DNA of 37,525 bases from Lentisphaerae bacterium RIFOXYC12_FULL_60_16 (GCA_001803315.1 MHBQ01000140.1:15710-53234); one strand, 5' to 3'; numbered from the stretch's first letter, positions 1 to 8,319 are shown. The notes: generated by a model not told the origin, from the sequence alone. Numbers and translations: made by a program.

Positions 1-162
1 ACGGCTGCCAACCACCAACCCAGACCGGGGCGAGGTCGCCCCGGCTCCAGCCGGACCAGACCGTGCAGCAAACCGTGCAGCAAAACCGGAAACAGATTGT
101 ATGCCGCCTACAACCCACTATACTCCCGGCGCGTGGGATCCGGGGATCCCGGGAGGATGCTT
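1..162. other. Leading non-coding or gene-tail segment with small repeats
   Basis: No gene can be assigned before position 163. All three forward frames are open from the window edge, so the tail of an upstream gene is possible, but none reads like a recognisable protein. The segment holds a GC hairpin (arms 27-32 and 37-42), a perfect 12-nt tandem duplication (61-72 and 73-84, CCGTGCAGCAAA) and two GGGATCC copies 8 nt apart (135-141 and 143-149). A small stem, CCGGG-GAT-CCCGG (140-152), ends just inside the ribosome-binding site of the next gene. Confidence 0.4.
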
Positions 163-513
163 ATGGTCCAGATTCCGGTATGGATTCAAACCGTCGGATT
201 GTTGACGCTCTCCAACATCTTCATGACCTTCGCCTGGTATGCCCACCTCAGGAACCTCAACCACCGCCATTGGGTGATCGCCGCCCTTCTCAGTTGGGGC
301 ATTGCCCTGTTTGAATACCTCATCCAGGTCCCGGCCAACCGCATCGGGCACACCCATTTCAACCTGCCCCAGTTGAAAATCATGCAGGAAGTCATCACCT
401 TGAGCGTCTTCATTCCCTTCTCCATCTGGTACATGCGCGAACCGGTCCGACTGGATTTCCTGTGGGCGGGCTTGTGCATGCTCGGGGCCGTCTATTTCAT
501 GTTTCGAACCTGA
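163..513 (+). CDS. DUF486 (DMT-family) small membrane protein
   Basis: A 116-residue integral membrane protein of the DUF486 family, small relatives of the drug/metabolite transporter superfamily whose substrate is unknown. The sequence shows about four hydrophobic helices. Family-typical segments include the TFAWYAHL stretch near the start, the IALFEYLIQVPANRIGH region in the middle and a C-terminal helix ending YFMF. Two ATGs are close together at 157 and 163. The GGGAGG Shine-Dalgarno at 151-156 touches the first and sits 6 nt before the second, so 163 is preferred. The next gene follows after 14 nt on the same strand. Family assignment is from sequence resemblance; function is not known. 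Confidence 0.8.
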   Translation: MVQIPVWIQTVGLLTLSNIFMTFAWYAHLRNLNHRHWVIAALLSWGIALFEYLIQVPANRIGHTHFNLPQLKIMQEVITLSVFIPFSIWYMREPVRLDFLWAGLCMLGAVYFMFRT

Positions 514-527
514 ACGGAAAATCCACG

Positions 528-1547
528 ATGCTCACCATCGAGCAGCCCGCGGCTCGCGCCATCTTCCAACGGCAGGGCTACAACCCGATTCCATCACTTC
601 GGCCAGAACGGGGTTATGCGGATATCGAGATCCGGCTGAACCTGTCAGCCGCACTTCGATCCGACGCCTGGATCAGGGTACAAATCATCCCTTGTGACCC
701 AACCGCGGAGATCATCACGGTCCGCCGCGTCATGCCGGCAGCCGGCCGGCATTGCATCACCGTCCGGGTTCCCGCCGGCTGGCACCGTCTTTCCGCCGGT
801 GCCGGGGATGGAACCCGCCTGCTGGCACGAACCCCAACCCGGCTGTTTGGTGTGGGGGAAGTGTTCCTGATCGCCGGCCAATCGTATGCCGACGGGTGTA
901 ATGATGAACGGTTGAGCATCCAGGACCCCCGGCAACGGGTCAGCGCCTATGACCTCACCCGTCGACGCTGGCAGGCAGCCGATGATCCCCAGCCGGGGAT
1001 CCGGGACGGGGGCACCATCTGGCCGGCCATGGCGGATGACCTGCTGCCGTACCTGCAGGTGCCGGTCGGCTGGGCCAACGTCGCCGTTGCGGCCACCGCC
1101 TCACGCCAATGGATGCCGGGAACCACGCGGTTCGAGCGCATGGCCGGCGCGGGATCAGCCCTGCACCAGTTCCGGGCAGTCTTATGGCAACAGGGTGAAT
1201 CCGATGTGATCGAACAAACCCCCGCCGATCGCTACGTACAGAATCTAACGACCATCCGCCAGGCATTGCACGGCCGATGGGGCTTCTCACCCGCATGGAT
1301 CCCCGCCAAGAGCACCTTGCATCCAACCGTCTACAACAACCCGGCTGGGGAATCCATCATCCGGTCCGCCATCGACCGGTTATGGCGCACGCCGGGTTTT
1401 CTTCCCGGGCCGGACACCGACCTGCTCGACGGCGAGAACCGCGGCGGCCAGCAGTCACTCCGGCATTTCAGTCCGATCGGTCAGCGGCGGGCAGGCCGGA
1501 TGTGGGCCATGACCCTTTGGAACCATTTGCAAAACGCCCGGTGGTAA
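528..1547 (+). CDS. SGNH-type carbohydrate esterase, sialate O-acetylesterase-like
   Basis: A predicted 339-residue hydrolase of the SASA family (sialate O-acetylesterase/CE6-like SGNH esterases), which remove O-acetyl groups from sugars. After about 110 residues of probable beta-rich N-terminal domain come the family blocks: GEVFLIAGQS with the likely nucleophile Ser119, WQQGESD with Glu224, and HFSPIG with His313 near the C-terminus. The usual GQSN block reads GQSY here, so the Asn after the serine is replaced. No signal peptide is evident from the ATG at 528; an in-frame extension back to 462 would overlap the upstream gene and adds nothing recognisable. The ribosome-binding site is weak. 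The last 80 bp overlap the end of the convergent transporter gene, and the catalytic His lies at the edge of that overlap. Confidence 0.72.
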   Translation: MLTIEQPAARAIFQRQGYNPIPSLRPERGYADIEIRLNLSAALRSDAWIRVQIIPCDPTAEIITVRRVMPAAGRHCITVRVPAGWHRLSAGAGDGTRLLARTPTRLFGVGEVFLIAGQSYADGCNDERLSIQDPRQRVSAYDLTRRRWQAADDPQPGIRDGGTIWPAMADDLLPYLQVPVGWANVAVAATASRQWMPGTTRFERMAGAGSALHQFRAVLWQQGESDVIEQTPADRYVQNLTTIRQALHGRWGFSPAWIPAKSTLHPTVYNNPAGESIIRSAIDRLWRTPGFLPGPDTDLLDGENRGGQQSLRHFSPIGQRRAGRMWAMTLWNHLQNARW

Positions 1548-2373
1548 GCCAGAACGCTCCCGTCAGGACCACCAGCCCGGCCAGCAGGGACGGGACATGT
1601 ACCATTTCGCCGAAGGCCAGCACGGACACGCCGACCGCCAGGGGGATTTTCACATTGTTGAACACGGCCAGGGTTCCGGCATTCACGCGGCGGGCCCCGG
1701 CATTCCACAGGAAAAACCCGATGCCTGACGGAACCAGCCCGAGATAGATCAACACGGCAACCTGGCGGCCCGTCAGGTGGATGTCACCACCCGCCAGATC
1801 CATCACCGCCGGAATACTGGTGACCAGCACCCCCCCCAGGTACATCCAGGCAAACACATCCGCCTCACGTCCACCCCGTCGGCTCATCAAGCGCCGGTAG
1901 TGTACCTGGCCAAATGCAAAGCACAAATTTGAGACCTGGACCAGCAGGAAACCGGACAGGTTGCCCGACACCCCACCCCTCCCCCCCCCTTTAATCAATA
2001 CCGCCCCCCCTACGGCCAGAAGCGCTGCCAGCAGGTACACCCCATTCAGACGCCGGTGCTTGAAATCTTCCAGCACCGTGACATACAGGGGCGTTAACAC
2101 GGTGTAGAGGGCAATACGGTGTGACGGCAGAAACACAAATGCCGCCATGTAAAACAGATACATCAAACCATATTGGATACCGCCCAAAAGCATCCATTCC
2201 CCGCATTCACGGCGCGCCATCCGCCCCGATCCAACGGCCCAAGGAACAAACAGCAGGCATGACAATCCCAGCCGTATCCACGCCAGGAAACAGGGTGGCA
2301 GACCGGCCAGCCAATGGCCGATCAGTCCAAAAGAAAATGCCCATAAAAGCGAAGCCGTCAGCAGGAAGATCAT
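1468..2373 (-). CDS. EamA/DMT-family transporter
   Basis: A 301-residue polytopic membrane protein of the EamA (drug/metabolite transporter) family. It has the expected tandem architecture of two five-helix repeats: the first begins at FLLTASLLWAFSFGLIG and the second at LSGFLLVQVSNLCFAFGQV. Substrate cannot be predicted; relatives export amino acids, metabolites or nucleotide sugars. The start at 2373 is fixed by an ATGA overlap with the stop of the acylphosphatase gene upstream, so the two are translationally coupled. The conserved fold ends around LTGAFWLTTGRF; the last 20 or so residues are encoded in the 80-bp antisense overlap with the esterase gene and look like unconstrained tail. Confidence 0.85.
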   Translation of the reverse strand: MIFLLTASLLWAFSFGLIGHWLAGLPPCFLAWIRLGLSCLLFVPWAVGSGRMARRECGEWMLLGGIQYGLMYLFYMAAFVFLPSHRIALYTVLTPLYVTVLEDFKHRRLNGVYLLAALLAVGGAVLIKGGGRGGVSGNLSGFLLVQVSNLCFAFGQVHYRRLMSRRGGREADVFAWMYLGGVLVTSIPAVMDLAGGDIHLTGRQVAVLIYLGLVPSGIGFFLWNAGARRVNAGTLAVFNNVKIPLAVGVSVLAFGEMVHVPSLLAGLVVLTGAFWLTTGRFANGSKGSWPTSGLPAADRSD

Positions 2374-2645
2374 GTATGCCGCACCTCGAATCCGGTATCC
2401 GGCACGGGCGGCAGCCCCCATTCTACATTCACCCGCCGCACCACCGCCAGGGGTGGTCCCTCGTGGCAGCGGGCCACGAGTGCTTCAATCTGGGGGCGCA
2501 ATCCCTGTGCAAGGATTTCCACCGTCCCGTCGGGCCGGTTTCGCACCCATCCCGACAAGCCAAGGGCCCGGGCCGTATCCACCGTAAAATAACGGTAACC
2601 GACCCCCTGAACCCTTCCCGCTATATCAATGCGCGCCGCTTCCAT
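2370..2645 (-). CDS. acyP: Acylphosphatase
   Basis: A 91-residue cytosolic acylphosphatase, which hydrolyses carboxyl-phosphate bonds in small acyl phosphates. Both signature motifs are present: GRVQGVGYR near the N-terminus, supplying the phosphate-binding loop and the catalytic Arg, and GWVRNRPDGTVE, supplying the catalytic Asn. Length matches the family norm of about 90 residues. The start codon is ATG at 2645. It is the first gene of a two-gene unit with the EamA transporter (overlapping ATGA) and is transcribed divergently from the NifU-like gene. The partnership with a transporter gives no clear functional hint. Confidence 0.93.
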   Translation of the reverse strand: MEAARIDIAGRVQGVGYRYFTVDTARALGLSGWVRNRPDGTVEILAQGLRPQIEALVARCHEGPPLAVVRRVNVEWGLPPVPDTGFEVRHT

Positions 2646-2656
2646 GCCCTTTGTCC

Positions 2657-2685
2657 TTGCGAAAACGTACCGGGGATGAGATTAT
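2657..2685 (+). promoter_or_regulatory. Possible sigma-70-type promoter for the NifU-like gene
   Basis: TTGCGA (2657-2662), a 17-nt spacer, and GATTAT (2680-2685) match the -35/-10 consensus at 4/6 each. It lies in the divergent gap between acylphosphatase and the NifU-like gene. Weak matches, so only a candidate. Confidence 0.25.
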
Positions 2686-2708
2686 GTCCGCATCAGTCGC
2701 TTCGCAAG

Positions 2709-2720
2709 AACAAGCTTGTT
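2709..2720. repeat. Perfect 12-nt palindrome before the NifU-like gene
   Basis: AACAAGCTTGTT is perfectly self-complementary and lies 3 nt upstream of the Shine-Dalgarno (AAGGA at 2723-2727). It also falls downstream of the candidate promoter, where a repressor site would be effective. It could equally be chance. Confidence 0.3.
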
Positions 2721-2732
2721 GAAAGGATCACC

Positions 2733-2954
2733 ATGGAAGCTAAAATCCGGGAAAAACTCGAATCCCTGCGCGGCATGCTCCAACAGGACGGCGGGGACCT
2801 TGAAATCGTTGCCATCGATGGCAAGAATGTCCAGTTACGGCTCAAGGGCGCCTGTGGTGGATGCCCTCACGCCACGATAACCATCAAGCAGGGTATTGAA
2901 CGGGTCCTGCAGACGGAAATCGATCCGGACATCGTTGTTGAACGGGTCGCCTAA
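2733..2954 (+). CDS. NifU-like C-terminal domain Fe-S scaffold protein
   Basis: A 73-residue stand-alone NifU C-terminal (Nfu) domain, the type that assembles and delivers Fe-S clusters in the cytosol. The diagnostic CxxC is present as GACGGCPHA (Cys41 and Cys44), flanked by the family's amphipathic N-terminal helix (IREKLESLRGMLQQDGGD) and the C-terminal helix preceding the IVVERV strand. No N-terminal IscU-like or A-type domain is fused. The ATG at 2733 has AAGGA at 2723-2727 with 5-nt spacing. In-frame extensions further upstream would run antisense through acylphosphatase and are not credible. The exported-protein gene starts 35 nt downstream; no functional link is apparent. Confidence 0.92.
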   Translation: MEAKIREKLESLRGMLQQDGGDLEIVAIDGKNVQLRLKGACGGCPHATITIKQGIERVLQTEIDPDIVVERVA

Positions 2955-2989
2955 CCTCCGCCCTCACCGGTCATAAAGGAGAAAACATC

Positions 2990-3541
2990 ATGATACGAAT
3001 TTCCCGTCTGCTGATTGTTGCGGGTTTCATGGTCGCCTGGATGTCCGCCAGCCAGGCAGCTGACAAGTATTTCGTGGTAAAAGTCACCGACTTTTCCAAG
3101 GAACATGAATACAAGGCGGTTTCCCAGGAAGAGCTGAAGGTGCTGGAGAAGGAAATCGCCGATGAAGCCCGGTTGTGGACCAAGATTGTCCAGCTGTCCG
3201 CCAAGGAATGGGATTCGAACCAGCAGACCAAGGGCAAGGCTTTCCCGCAAGGAGCCATTAGCAAGCGCACGCTTTCGGTAAAGGGCCAGCCGTTCCCCGA
3301 CCAGGGCAAGGCGCAGGAGCGGGTCGACAAGTATGTCAACGACGAGGAAGAGAAGGCTAAAAAGGACGCCGAACGTGATGCGGAACGGGCCAAGACATCC
3401 GGAAAGAAGCCTGAAAAGAAGTCGGAAAAGGATATTGAAAAGGAAAACTTCAATACCATGGGCCGGGCCATGTTCGAGACCAAACTGAAGGAAGTCCGTG
3501 AAGCGGAAAAGGCGCCCAAGGAAGAACCTGCCGCCAAGTGA
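2990..3541 (+). CDS. Exported, highly charged alpha-helical protein of unknown function
   Basis: A 183-residue protein that I do not recognise. It begins with a clear Sec signal peptide: basic N-terminus, hydrophobic core LLIVAGFMVAW, and probable signal peptidase I cleavage after SQA at residue 23. The mature part starts with a short beta-like segment (KYFVVKVTDFS) and then becomes very rich in Lys, Glu and Ala. Residues about 120-183 are almost entirely charged and likely a long helix or coiled coil. It contains no cysteine. The ATG at 2990 is well supported by AAGGAG at 2976-2981 (8-nt spacing). The next gene begins about 44 nt downstream, so the two may be cotranscribed. Confidence 0.75.
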   Translation: MIRISRLLIVAGFMVAWMSASQAADKYFVVKVTDFSKEHEYKAVSQEELKVLEKEIADEARLWTKIVQLSAKEWDSNQQTKGKAFPQGAISKRTLSVKGQPFPDQGKAQERVDKYVNDEEEKAKKDAERDAERAKTSGKKPEKKSEKDIEKENFNTMGRAMFETKLKEVREAEKAPKEEPAAK

Positions 3542-3584
3542 TCCGCCGTACCGTCACAACCGGCTCCAAACCCGTCGAACCCGT

Positions 3585-4928
3585 GTGAATCCCTGCCCCA
3601 TCCAGCAGATCGTCAAGCGCAACGGCGCCCTGGTCCGGTATGACCGCGAACGAATTCATACCGCCGTTCTCAAAGCCACCGCCGCAACCGGTTCAGCCAA
3701 CACCGAACTCGCCGGCAGCATGGCCTTGAAGGTTGAGCAGGCACTGATCGGCACCTACGGATCCACCACCATGCCTTCCGTGGAGGATATCCAGGACGTT
3801 GTCGAAAGCGTGCTGATGGAGAACCGCCTCTCCCGGATTGCACGCCAATACATCATCTACCGGAACCAGCGCGCCATGGCCCGCGCGGCCAAAGCCTACG
3901 CCTTTGAGGTGACCGACAACGTTCCCTACCGCAAACTCTACGAAGTCCTGCGATGGAACATGGACCACCAGTGTGAATCCGTTCATTCCCTCAACCGCGT
4001 CATCGCCTCGAAACAGTTTCCCGACCTGGTCAAAGCCTGCGACGAGCGCTATCGGGGCGAAATCCGGACCGCCGCCGAGCGGATACTGCAGCATCGCGAC
4101 AAGATCCGGATTGTCATCGTGGCCGGTCCTTCATCGTCCGGCAAAACCACCACCACCATCAAGGTCGGCGAGATTCTCCAAGCCGCCGGATGTCGCCTCA
4201 AGGCCATCAATATCGACCACTATTTCTTTGACCTGGAACGACATCCACGCGACGAATTCGGCGATTACGATTATGAGACGCCCCAGGCGCTTGACCTGGA
4301 TCTCATCAACACCCACCTCGAGGACCTGCTCAAGGGAAAAGCCATCCACACGCCGCACTATGCTTTCAAGACGGGCAAACGGACGCTCAACGTGCATCCG
4401 TTATCACTGGCCCCCGACGAGATACTCCTGATCGACAGCCTGCACGGCCTGTACGACGGCATGACCTGCCGAATCGCTCCCGAACACAAGTTCAAACTGT
4501 ACATCGAGACCCTGGGGCAGTTCCGGGCGGAGGATGGAACGTTCATGCGGTGGGCCGACAACCGCCTGTTGCGGCGGATGATCCGGGACCAGTCCCACCG
4601 CAACCTGCAACCGATCCAGACCCTCACGCACTGGCATTACGTGCGCCGCAGCGAGATCAAACACATCATCCCGTTCATCAAGCATGCCGATGCCATCGTC
4701 AACACCGCCCTGCCCTATGAGTTGCCGGTTTTGCGCCCCCGCGCCATGCGTTTCCTCCGATCCGCCCGTAAACTGTTCGCCGCGGATCCCAAACGGCTGG
4801 ATGCCCATATCCGGGCCAACCGGGTATTCAACCTGCTGGAACCCATCAAGGGCGTCCGGGATGAATCGTGCATCCCGGATGACAGCCTCCTGCGGGAATT
4901 CATCGGGGGTAGCCGGTACACCTACTGA
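3585..4928 (+). CDS. ATP-cone domain fused to a uridine kinase-like nucleoside kinase
   Basis: A 447-residue two-part protein. Residues about 4-100 are an ATP-cone domain, the nucleotide-sensing module of ribonucleotide reductases and NrdR (VKRNGALVRYDRERI at the start, then RIARQYIIYRNQRA). The C-terminal half is a P-loop kinase of the uridine kinase/phosphoribulokinase group, with Walker A GPSSSGKT at 181-188, a nucleoside-binding NIDHYF segment, and DEILLIDSLHGLYDG as the Walker-B-like strand. The expected reaction is phosphorylation of a nucleoside, possibly gated by ATP/dATP through the cone. The first in-frame start that leaves the exported-protein gene free is GTG at 3585; it lacks a clear Shine-Dalgarno. 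An alternative GTG at 3498 would overlap the previous gene by 44 bp. Confidence 0.82.
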   Translation: MNPCPIQQIVKRNGALVRYDRERIHTAVLKATAATGSANTELAGSMALKVEQALIGTYGSTTMPSVEDIQDVVESVLMENRLSRIARQYIIYRNQRAMARAAKAYAFEVTDNVPYRKLYEVLRWNMDHQCESVHSLNRVIASKQFPDLVKACDERYRGEIRTAAERILQHRDKIRIVIVAGPSSSGKTTTTIKVGEILQAAGCRLKAINIDHYFFDLERHPRDEFGDYDYETPQALDLDLINTHLEDLLKGKAIHTPHYAFKTGKRTLNVHPLSLAPDEILLIDSLHGLYDGMTCRIAPEHKFKLYIETLGQFRAEDGTFMRWADNRLLRRMIRDQSHRNLQPIQTLTHWHYVRRSEIKHIIPFIKHADAIVNTALPYELPVLRPRAMRFLRSARKLFAADPKRLDAHIRANRVFNLLEPIKGVRDESCIPDDSLLREFIGGSRYTY

Positions 4929-4967
4929 GCGGCGCCGGCCGGAAAAACTAGGAATCCGTCATCCGGC

Positions 4968-6686
4968 TCAGATCCGCTCGAGCGTCTCGATGCCCAGGAG
5001 TTCGAGTCCGCGGCGCAGAACATCGGCCACCAGGCCGCACAGGCGAACCCGGCTTTCCCGAACGCCTTCCTCCGCCTTGAGAAACGGCACATTCTGGTAG
5101 AACCGGCTGTAGGTCTGCGCCAGGTCATACAGGTAATCGGCAATGGCACTCGGACGACACAAGTCCGCGGCACGCACCACCGCTTCGGGAAATTGCAGGA
5201 CCCGCACGGCCAGCTCGCGTTCAAGGGGTTCCGTCAGGCGTATCGGCCAGCGCGAAAGATCACCCGCCGGGAACCGTTCCGCATACTTGTCCCGGACACT
5301 GGCGATACGGGCATAGGCATACAGGAGATAAGGCGCCGAATTGCCTTCCAGCGCCAGGGCCTTGTCCCATGAGAACGTCACCGTCGTTTGGGGATTCTGG
5401 CTGAGGTCGGCATATTTCACCGCCCCGATCCCGACCACCCGGGCAATCTCCTGCTGCACCTCGGGCGGGGCCTCGGACCCACCCCGCTTCACCACTTCCA
5501 GCGCCCGGGTTTCTGCTTCGTCCAGCAGGCGCTCCAGCTTGATGACATTGCCCTGGCGGGTCGAGAAGGTTCCTTCCGGCAGACGCATGAGGCCGAACCA
5601 GACATGGGTGACACGCGCCGTACACCCCAGCCGCCGGGCCACCGCAAAAAACTGCCGGAAATGCAATTGCTGGCGTTCATCGGTCACATAAATGATCTGG
5701 TCGGGATTGAATTCCCTTACCCGGCTGGCAAGCGTGGCCAGGTCCGTGGTGGCATAATTGAAGGCGCCATCCCGTTTGCGGACAATGCAGACGGGCAGTT
5801 TCTCCTCCTCCAGGAAAACCACCGTAGCCCCCTCGCTCTCCCGGGCAAGGCCCTTGGCCTCGAGTTCCGCCACCACGCCGGCCAGGTCATCCCGGTAATA
5901 ACTTTCTCCGCGCACCAGGTCGAATTGGACCCCCAGCCGCCGGTAAACCCGATCAAACTCCGCCATGCTGTAGGCCACGAATTGTTCCCACAAGGCCCGG
6001 TTGTCTGGATCACCCGCCTGGAGTTTCACCAATTCTTCCCGGCACCGGTCCAGCCAGGCCGGATCCTGCCGGCTGCAGTCGTAGCTCTTGACATACACCC
6101 GTTCCAGTTCGGCAATGGGGTTTTCACGCAACGCAGCCGGATCGACGAAATTCCGATACCCCAGGATCAAGATGCCGAATTGGGTGCCCCAATCACCGAG
6201 GTGGTTGTCGGCCAACACCCGGTATCCCAGGGCCCGGTGAATACGGTCAAGGGCATTCCCGATGATCGTCGAACGGATATGGCCGATATGCATGGGCTTG
6301 GCGACATTGGGGCTGGAATAATCCAGCAGCACCGTCCGCCCGTTGCCCCGGTCGGGAATGCCCAGGCGCGAATCCGCCGCCAGGGCTTCCAGTTGCGCGC
6401 ACAACCAGGAATCCGCCAGCCTGATATTCAGGAACCCCGGACCGGCAACCGACAACTCGGCGATGAAATCCGGACGGGCGTCACCGGCGGCAACTTCCTC
6501 GGCAAGGGCCCGGGGAGGACGCTTGACCTGCTTGGCAAACGTCATGGCGTCGTTGCACTGGTAATCGCCGAACTCCATGTTGGTTGCCGGGGCGGACTGG
6601 ACCCGTTCCCGGACTTCGGCCGCCATCCCGGGCAGTATCGCGGCAAAACGTTCCTTCAACCATTCCGTCAACACATCGCTGATCAC
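4968..6686 (-). CDS. argS: Arginyl-tRNA synthetase
   Basis: A complete 572-residue class I aminoacyl-tRNA synthetase that charges tRNA-Arg. Visible signatures are an N-terminal Arg-tRNA core domain (residues about 1-110), the HIGH motif within SPNVAKPMHIGHIRST, and the degenerate KMSKS of ArgRS seen as FSTRQGNVI. The alpha-helical DALR anticodon-binding domain ends the protein with LGIETLERI. The start codon is GTG at 6686, preceded by a G-rich stretch that can act as ribosome-binding site. It is convergent with the nucleoside kinase gene (39-bp gap) and divergent from the oxidoreductase gene. Essential single-copy function; nothing unusual apart from the GTG start. Confidence 0.97.
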   Translation of the reverse strand: MISDVLTEWLKERFAAILPGMAAEVRERVQSAPATNMEFGDYQCNDAMTFAKQVKRPPRALAEEVAAGDARPDFIAELSVAGPGFLNIRLADSWLCAQLEALAADSRLGIPDRGNGRTVLLDYSSPNVAKPMHIGHIRSTIIGNALDRIHRALGYRVLADNHLGDWGTQFGILILGYRNFVDPAALRENPIAELERVYVKSYDCSRQDPAWLDRCREELVKLQAGDPDNRALWEQFVAYSMAEFDRVYRRLGVQFDLVRGESYYRDDLAGVVAELEAKGLARESEGATVVFLEEEKLPVCIVRKRDGAFNYATTDLATLASRVREFNPDQIIYVTDERQQLHFRQFFAVARRLGCTARVTHVWFGLMRLPEGTFSTRQGNVIKLERLLDEAETRALEVVKRGGSEAPPEVQQEIARVVGIGAVKYADLSQNPQTTVTFSWDKALALEGNSAPYLLYAYARIASVRDKYAERFPAGDLSRWPIRLTEPLERELAVRVLQFPEAVVRAADLCRPSAIADYLYDLAQTYSRFYQNVPFLKAEEGVRESRVRLCGLVADVLRRGLELLGIETLERI

Positions 6687-6801
6687 ATTGCACCCCGCAC
6701 GCTCTGGTTACATCCCGATTAACGGCTTGCGCTATACGGCAAACGGGAAGCCGACTCAAGCCCGGAATAGCGGTGTGCGGCGGGGACAACCCGAAAATCC
6801 A

Positions 6802-6831
6802 TGGACACTTTTACCCCAATCACCGTATGTT
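6802..6831 (+). promoter_or_regulatory. Candidate sigma-70-type promoter for the oxidoreductase gene
   Basis: TGGACA (6802-6807), an 18-nt spacer, and TATGTT (6826-6831) give 5/6 and 4/6 matches. The predicted start of transcription is near 6838, about 31 nt before the ATG at 6869. The same -35 sequence and spacer length recur in the candidate promoter at 23543-23572. Confidence 0.4.
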
Positions 6832-6868
6832 GTGCGCTTTCAATGCCCAACCGAAGGAGCCCGATTTC

Positions 6869-8161
6869 ATGAGCCGTCTCAACATGCATCGCCGGAGCAA
6901 CAACAAACCCATCCGCCTGGGGGTTATCGGCGCCGGACGTGGAATGGGATTCGCACGCGGAGCCGATGAAGCGGTCGGCATGAAACTGGTGGCGTTGTGT
7001 GACCACTGGAAGCCCCTGCTGAAACATGCCCGGACCACCTTTCCCGGCGTAACCCCGTATACCGATTTCGACCGATTCCTTGAACACGACATGGACGCCG
7101 TGGTGCTGGCCAATTATTTCCATCAACATGCGCCGTTTGCCATCAAGGCCATGAAGGCCGGGTTGCATGTCATGAGTGAGACCAGCGCCTGCAAGACCCT
7201 CGGGGAAGCCGCGGCACTGGCCGATGCCGTGGAATCAACCGGCCGCATCTATATGCTGGCCGAAAATTATTGCTTCTTCGCCTTCAACCAGGAAATGCGA
7301 CGTCTCTACCAGGCCGGTGAAATCGGCGACCTGCAGATGGCGGAATGTGAATATATCCATCCCGACACCATCGCGGCCCGCCTGGCCCGCGCACCGGGAT
7401 TCGACCACTGGCGCAACTGGACCCCCTCCACCTATTATTGCACGCACGCGCTGGGCCCCATCATGTATATAACCGAAGCCCGGCCGGTTGCCGTCAATGC
7501 CCGGAGCGTTGATTACGTCCCTTCCGAAACCCAGTTTAACGCCGTCCGCCAGGGGGATCCAGGCTCCACCATCCTCTGCCGGATGGACAATGGCGCCAAT
7601 GTCATCGTCAACGGATTGTCCCTCCGGGGCCATGGCAACTGGTACCGGCTGCACGGCAACCGGGGCCTGATGGAAAACCTGCGGCAGGGCGACCGCGGCA
7701 TGCTTCGTATTGTCCACGACAGCTTCGACCAGAAACCCGGCGAAGTCGGCGAAACGATCTACCGCCCGGAATTTCCCGTCCATGCCGACCGCGCACGCAA
7801 GGCCGGACACGGGGGGGGCGATTTCTTCACCAACTGGTTCTTCGCAGAAGCCATCCGCCAGTCCAAAGCCCCCATCCTGAATGTATACCGGGCCATTGAC
7901 ATGACCCTGGTCGGCATCCAGGCATGGAAGAGCGTCCTGGATGACGGCAACACCAAGCCGGTTCCGGATTTCCGGCTGAAGCGTGTGCGCGACCAGTACC
8001 GCAACGAAAACTGGTCGCCGTTCCCGGAAGATGCCGGTCCGGGGCAACCGCCGCCCAGCATCGCCGGCATCCGCACTCCCTCCCGTCACGACCTGGCCGA
8101 GGCGCGGCAGCTATGGCGCGCCCGGGGTCACCTCGAAAAGCCGATTGCCCGGAAACGGTAG
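6869..8161 (+). CDS. Gfo/Idh/MocA-family NAD(P)-dependent oxidoreductase
   Basis: A 430-residue oxidoreductase of the Gfo/Idh/MocA family, which mostly acts on sugars, inositols or amino sugars. The N-terminal Rossmann fold shows GVIGAGRGMG at residues 18-27. The next conserved block, normally EKP, reads ETSACKTLGEA, so the usual Lys is replaced. Downstream are the AENYCF strand and YCTHALGPIMY, whose His is a likely active-site residue. The substrate cannot be told; a glycoside-hydrolase-109-like role cannot be excluded. GAAGGAG at 6853-6859 lies 9 nt before the ATG at 6869. It looks monocistronic, with its own candidate promoter. The C-terminal 50 residues are hydrophilic and Pro/Arg-rich. 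Confidence 0.85.
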   Translation: MSRLNMHRRSNNKPIRLGVIGAGRGMGFARGADEAVGMKLVALCDHWKPLLKHARTTFPGVTPYTDFDRFLEHDMDAVVLANYFHQHAPFAIKAMKAGLHVMSETSACKTLGEAAALADAVESTGRIYMLAENYCFFAFNQEMRRLYQAGEIGDLQMAECEYIHPDTIAARLARAPGFDHWRNWTPSTYYCTHALGPIMYITEARPVAVNARSVDYVPSETQFNAVRQGDPGSTILCRMDNGANVIVNGLSLRGHGNWYRLHGNRGLMENLRQGDRGMLRIVHDSFDQKPGEVGETIYRPEFPVHADRARKAGHGGGDFFTNWFFAEAIRQSKAPILNVYRAIDMTLVGIQAWKSVLDDGNTKPVPDFRLKRVRDQYRNENWSPFPEDAGPGQPPPSIAGIRTPSRHDLAEARQLWRARGHLEKPIARKR

Positions 8162-8319
8162 AATCCCGACGGACAACCGGCGCCAATCCCCACCGGGCCG
8201 GCTCCAGCGGAAATGGACAAACTCCCCGATGCACCGGCACCGAACGGACCGATATTTTCCGTTTGGCTTTGCCGGACCAATCGTGCCATAGTAACGGGGT
8301 TGATGCGGAAGGGTTCACC

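Noticed and set aside
2121-2732. In-frame upstream extension of the NifU-like gene
   Set aside because: It would run antisense through the transporter and acylphosphatase genes, while the ATG at 2733 has a good Shine-Dalgarno and gives a full-length domain.
5388-6722. Long open frame (444 codons) on the plus strand
   Set aside because: Antisense to argS over its whole length, with a Gly/Pro/His-rich translation and no motif.
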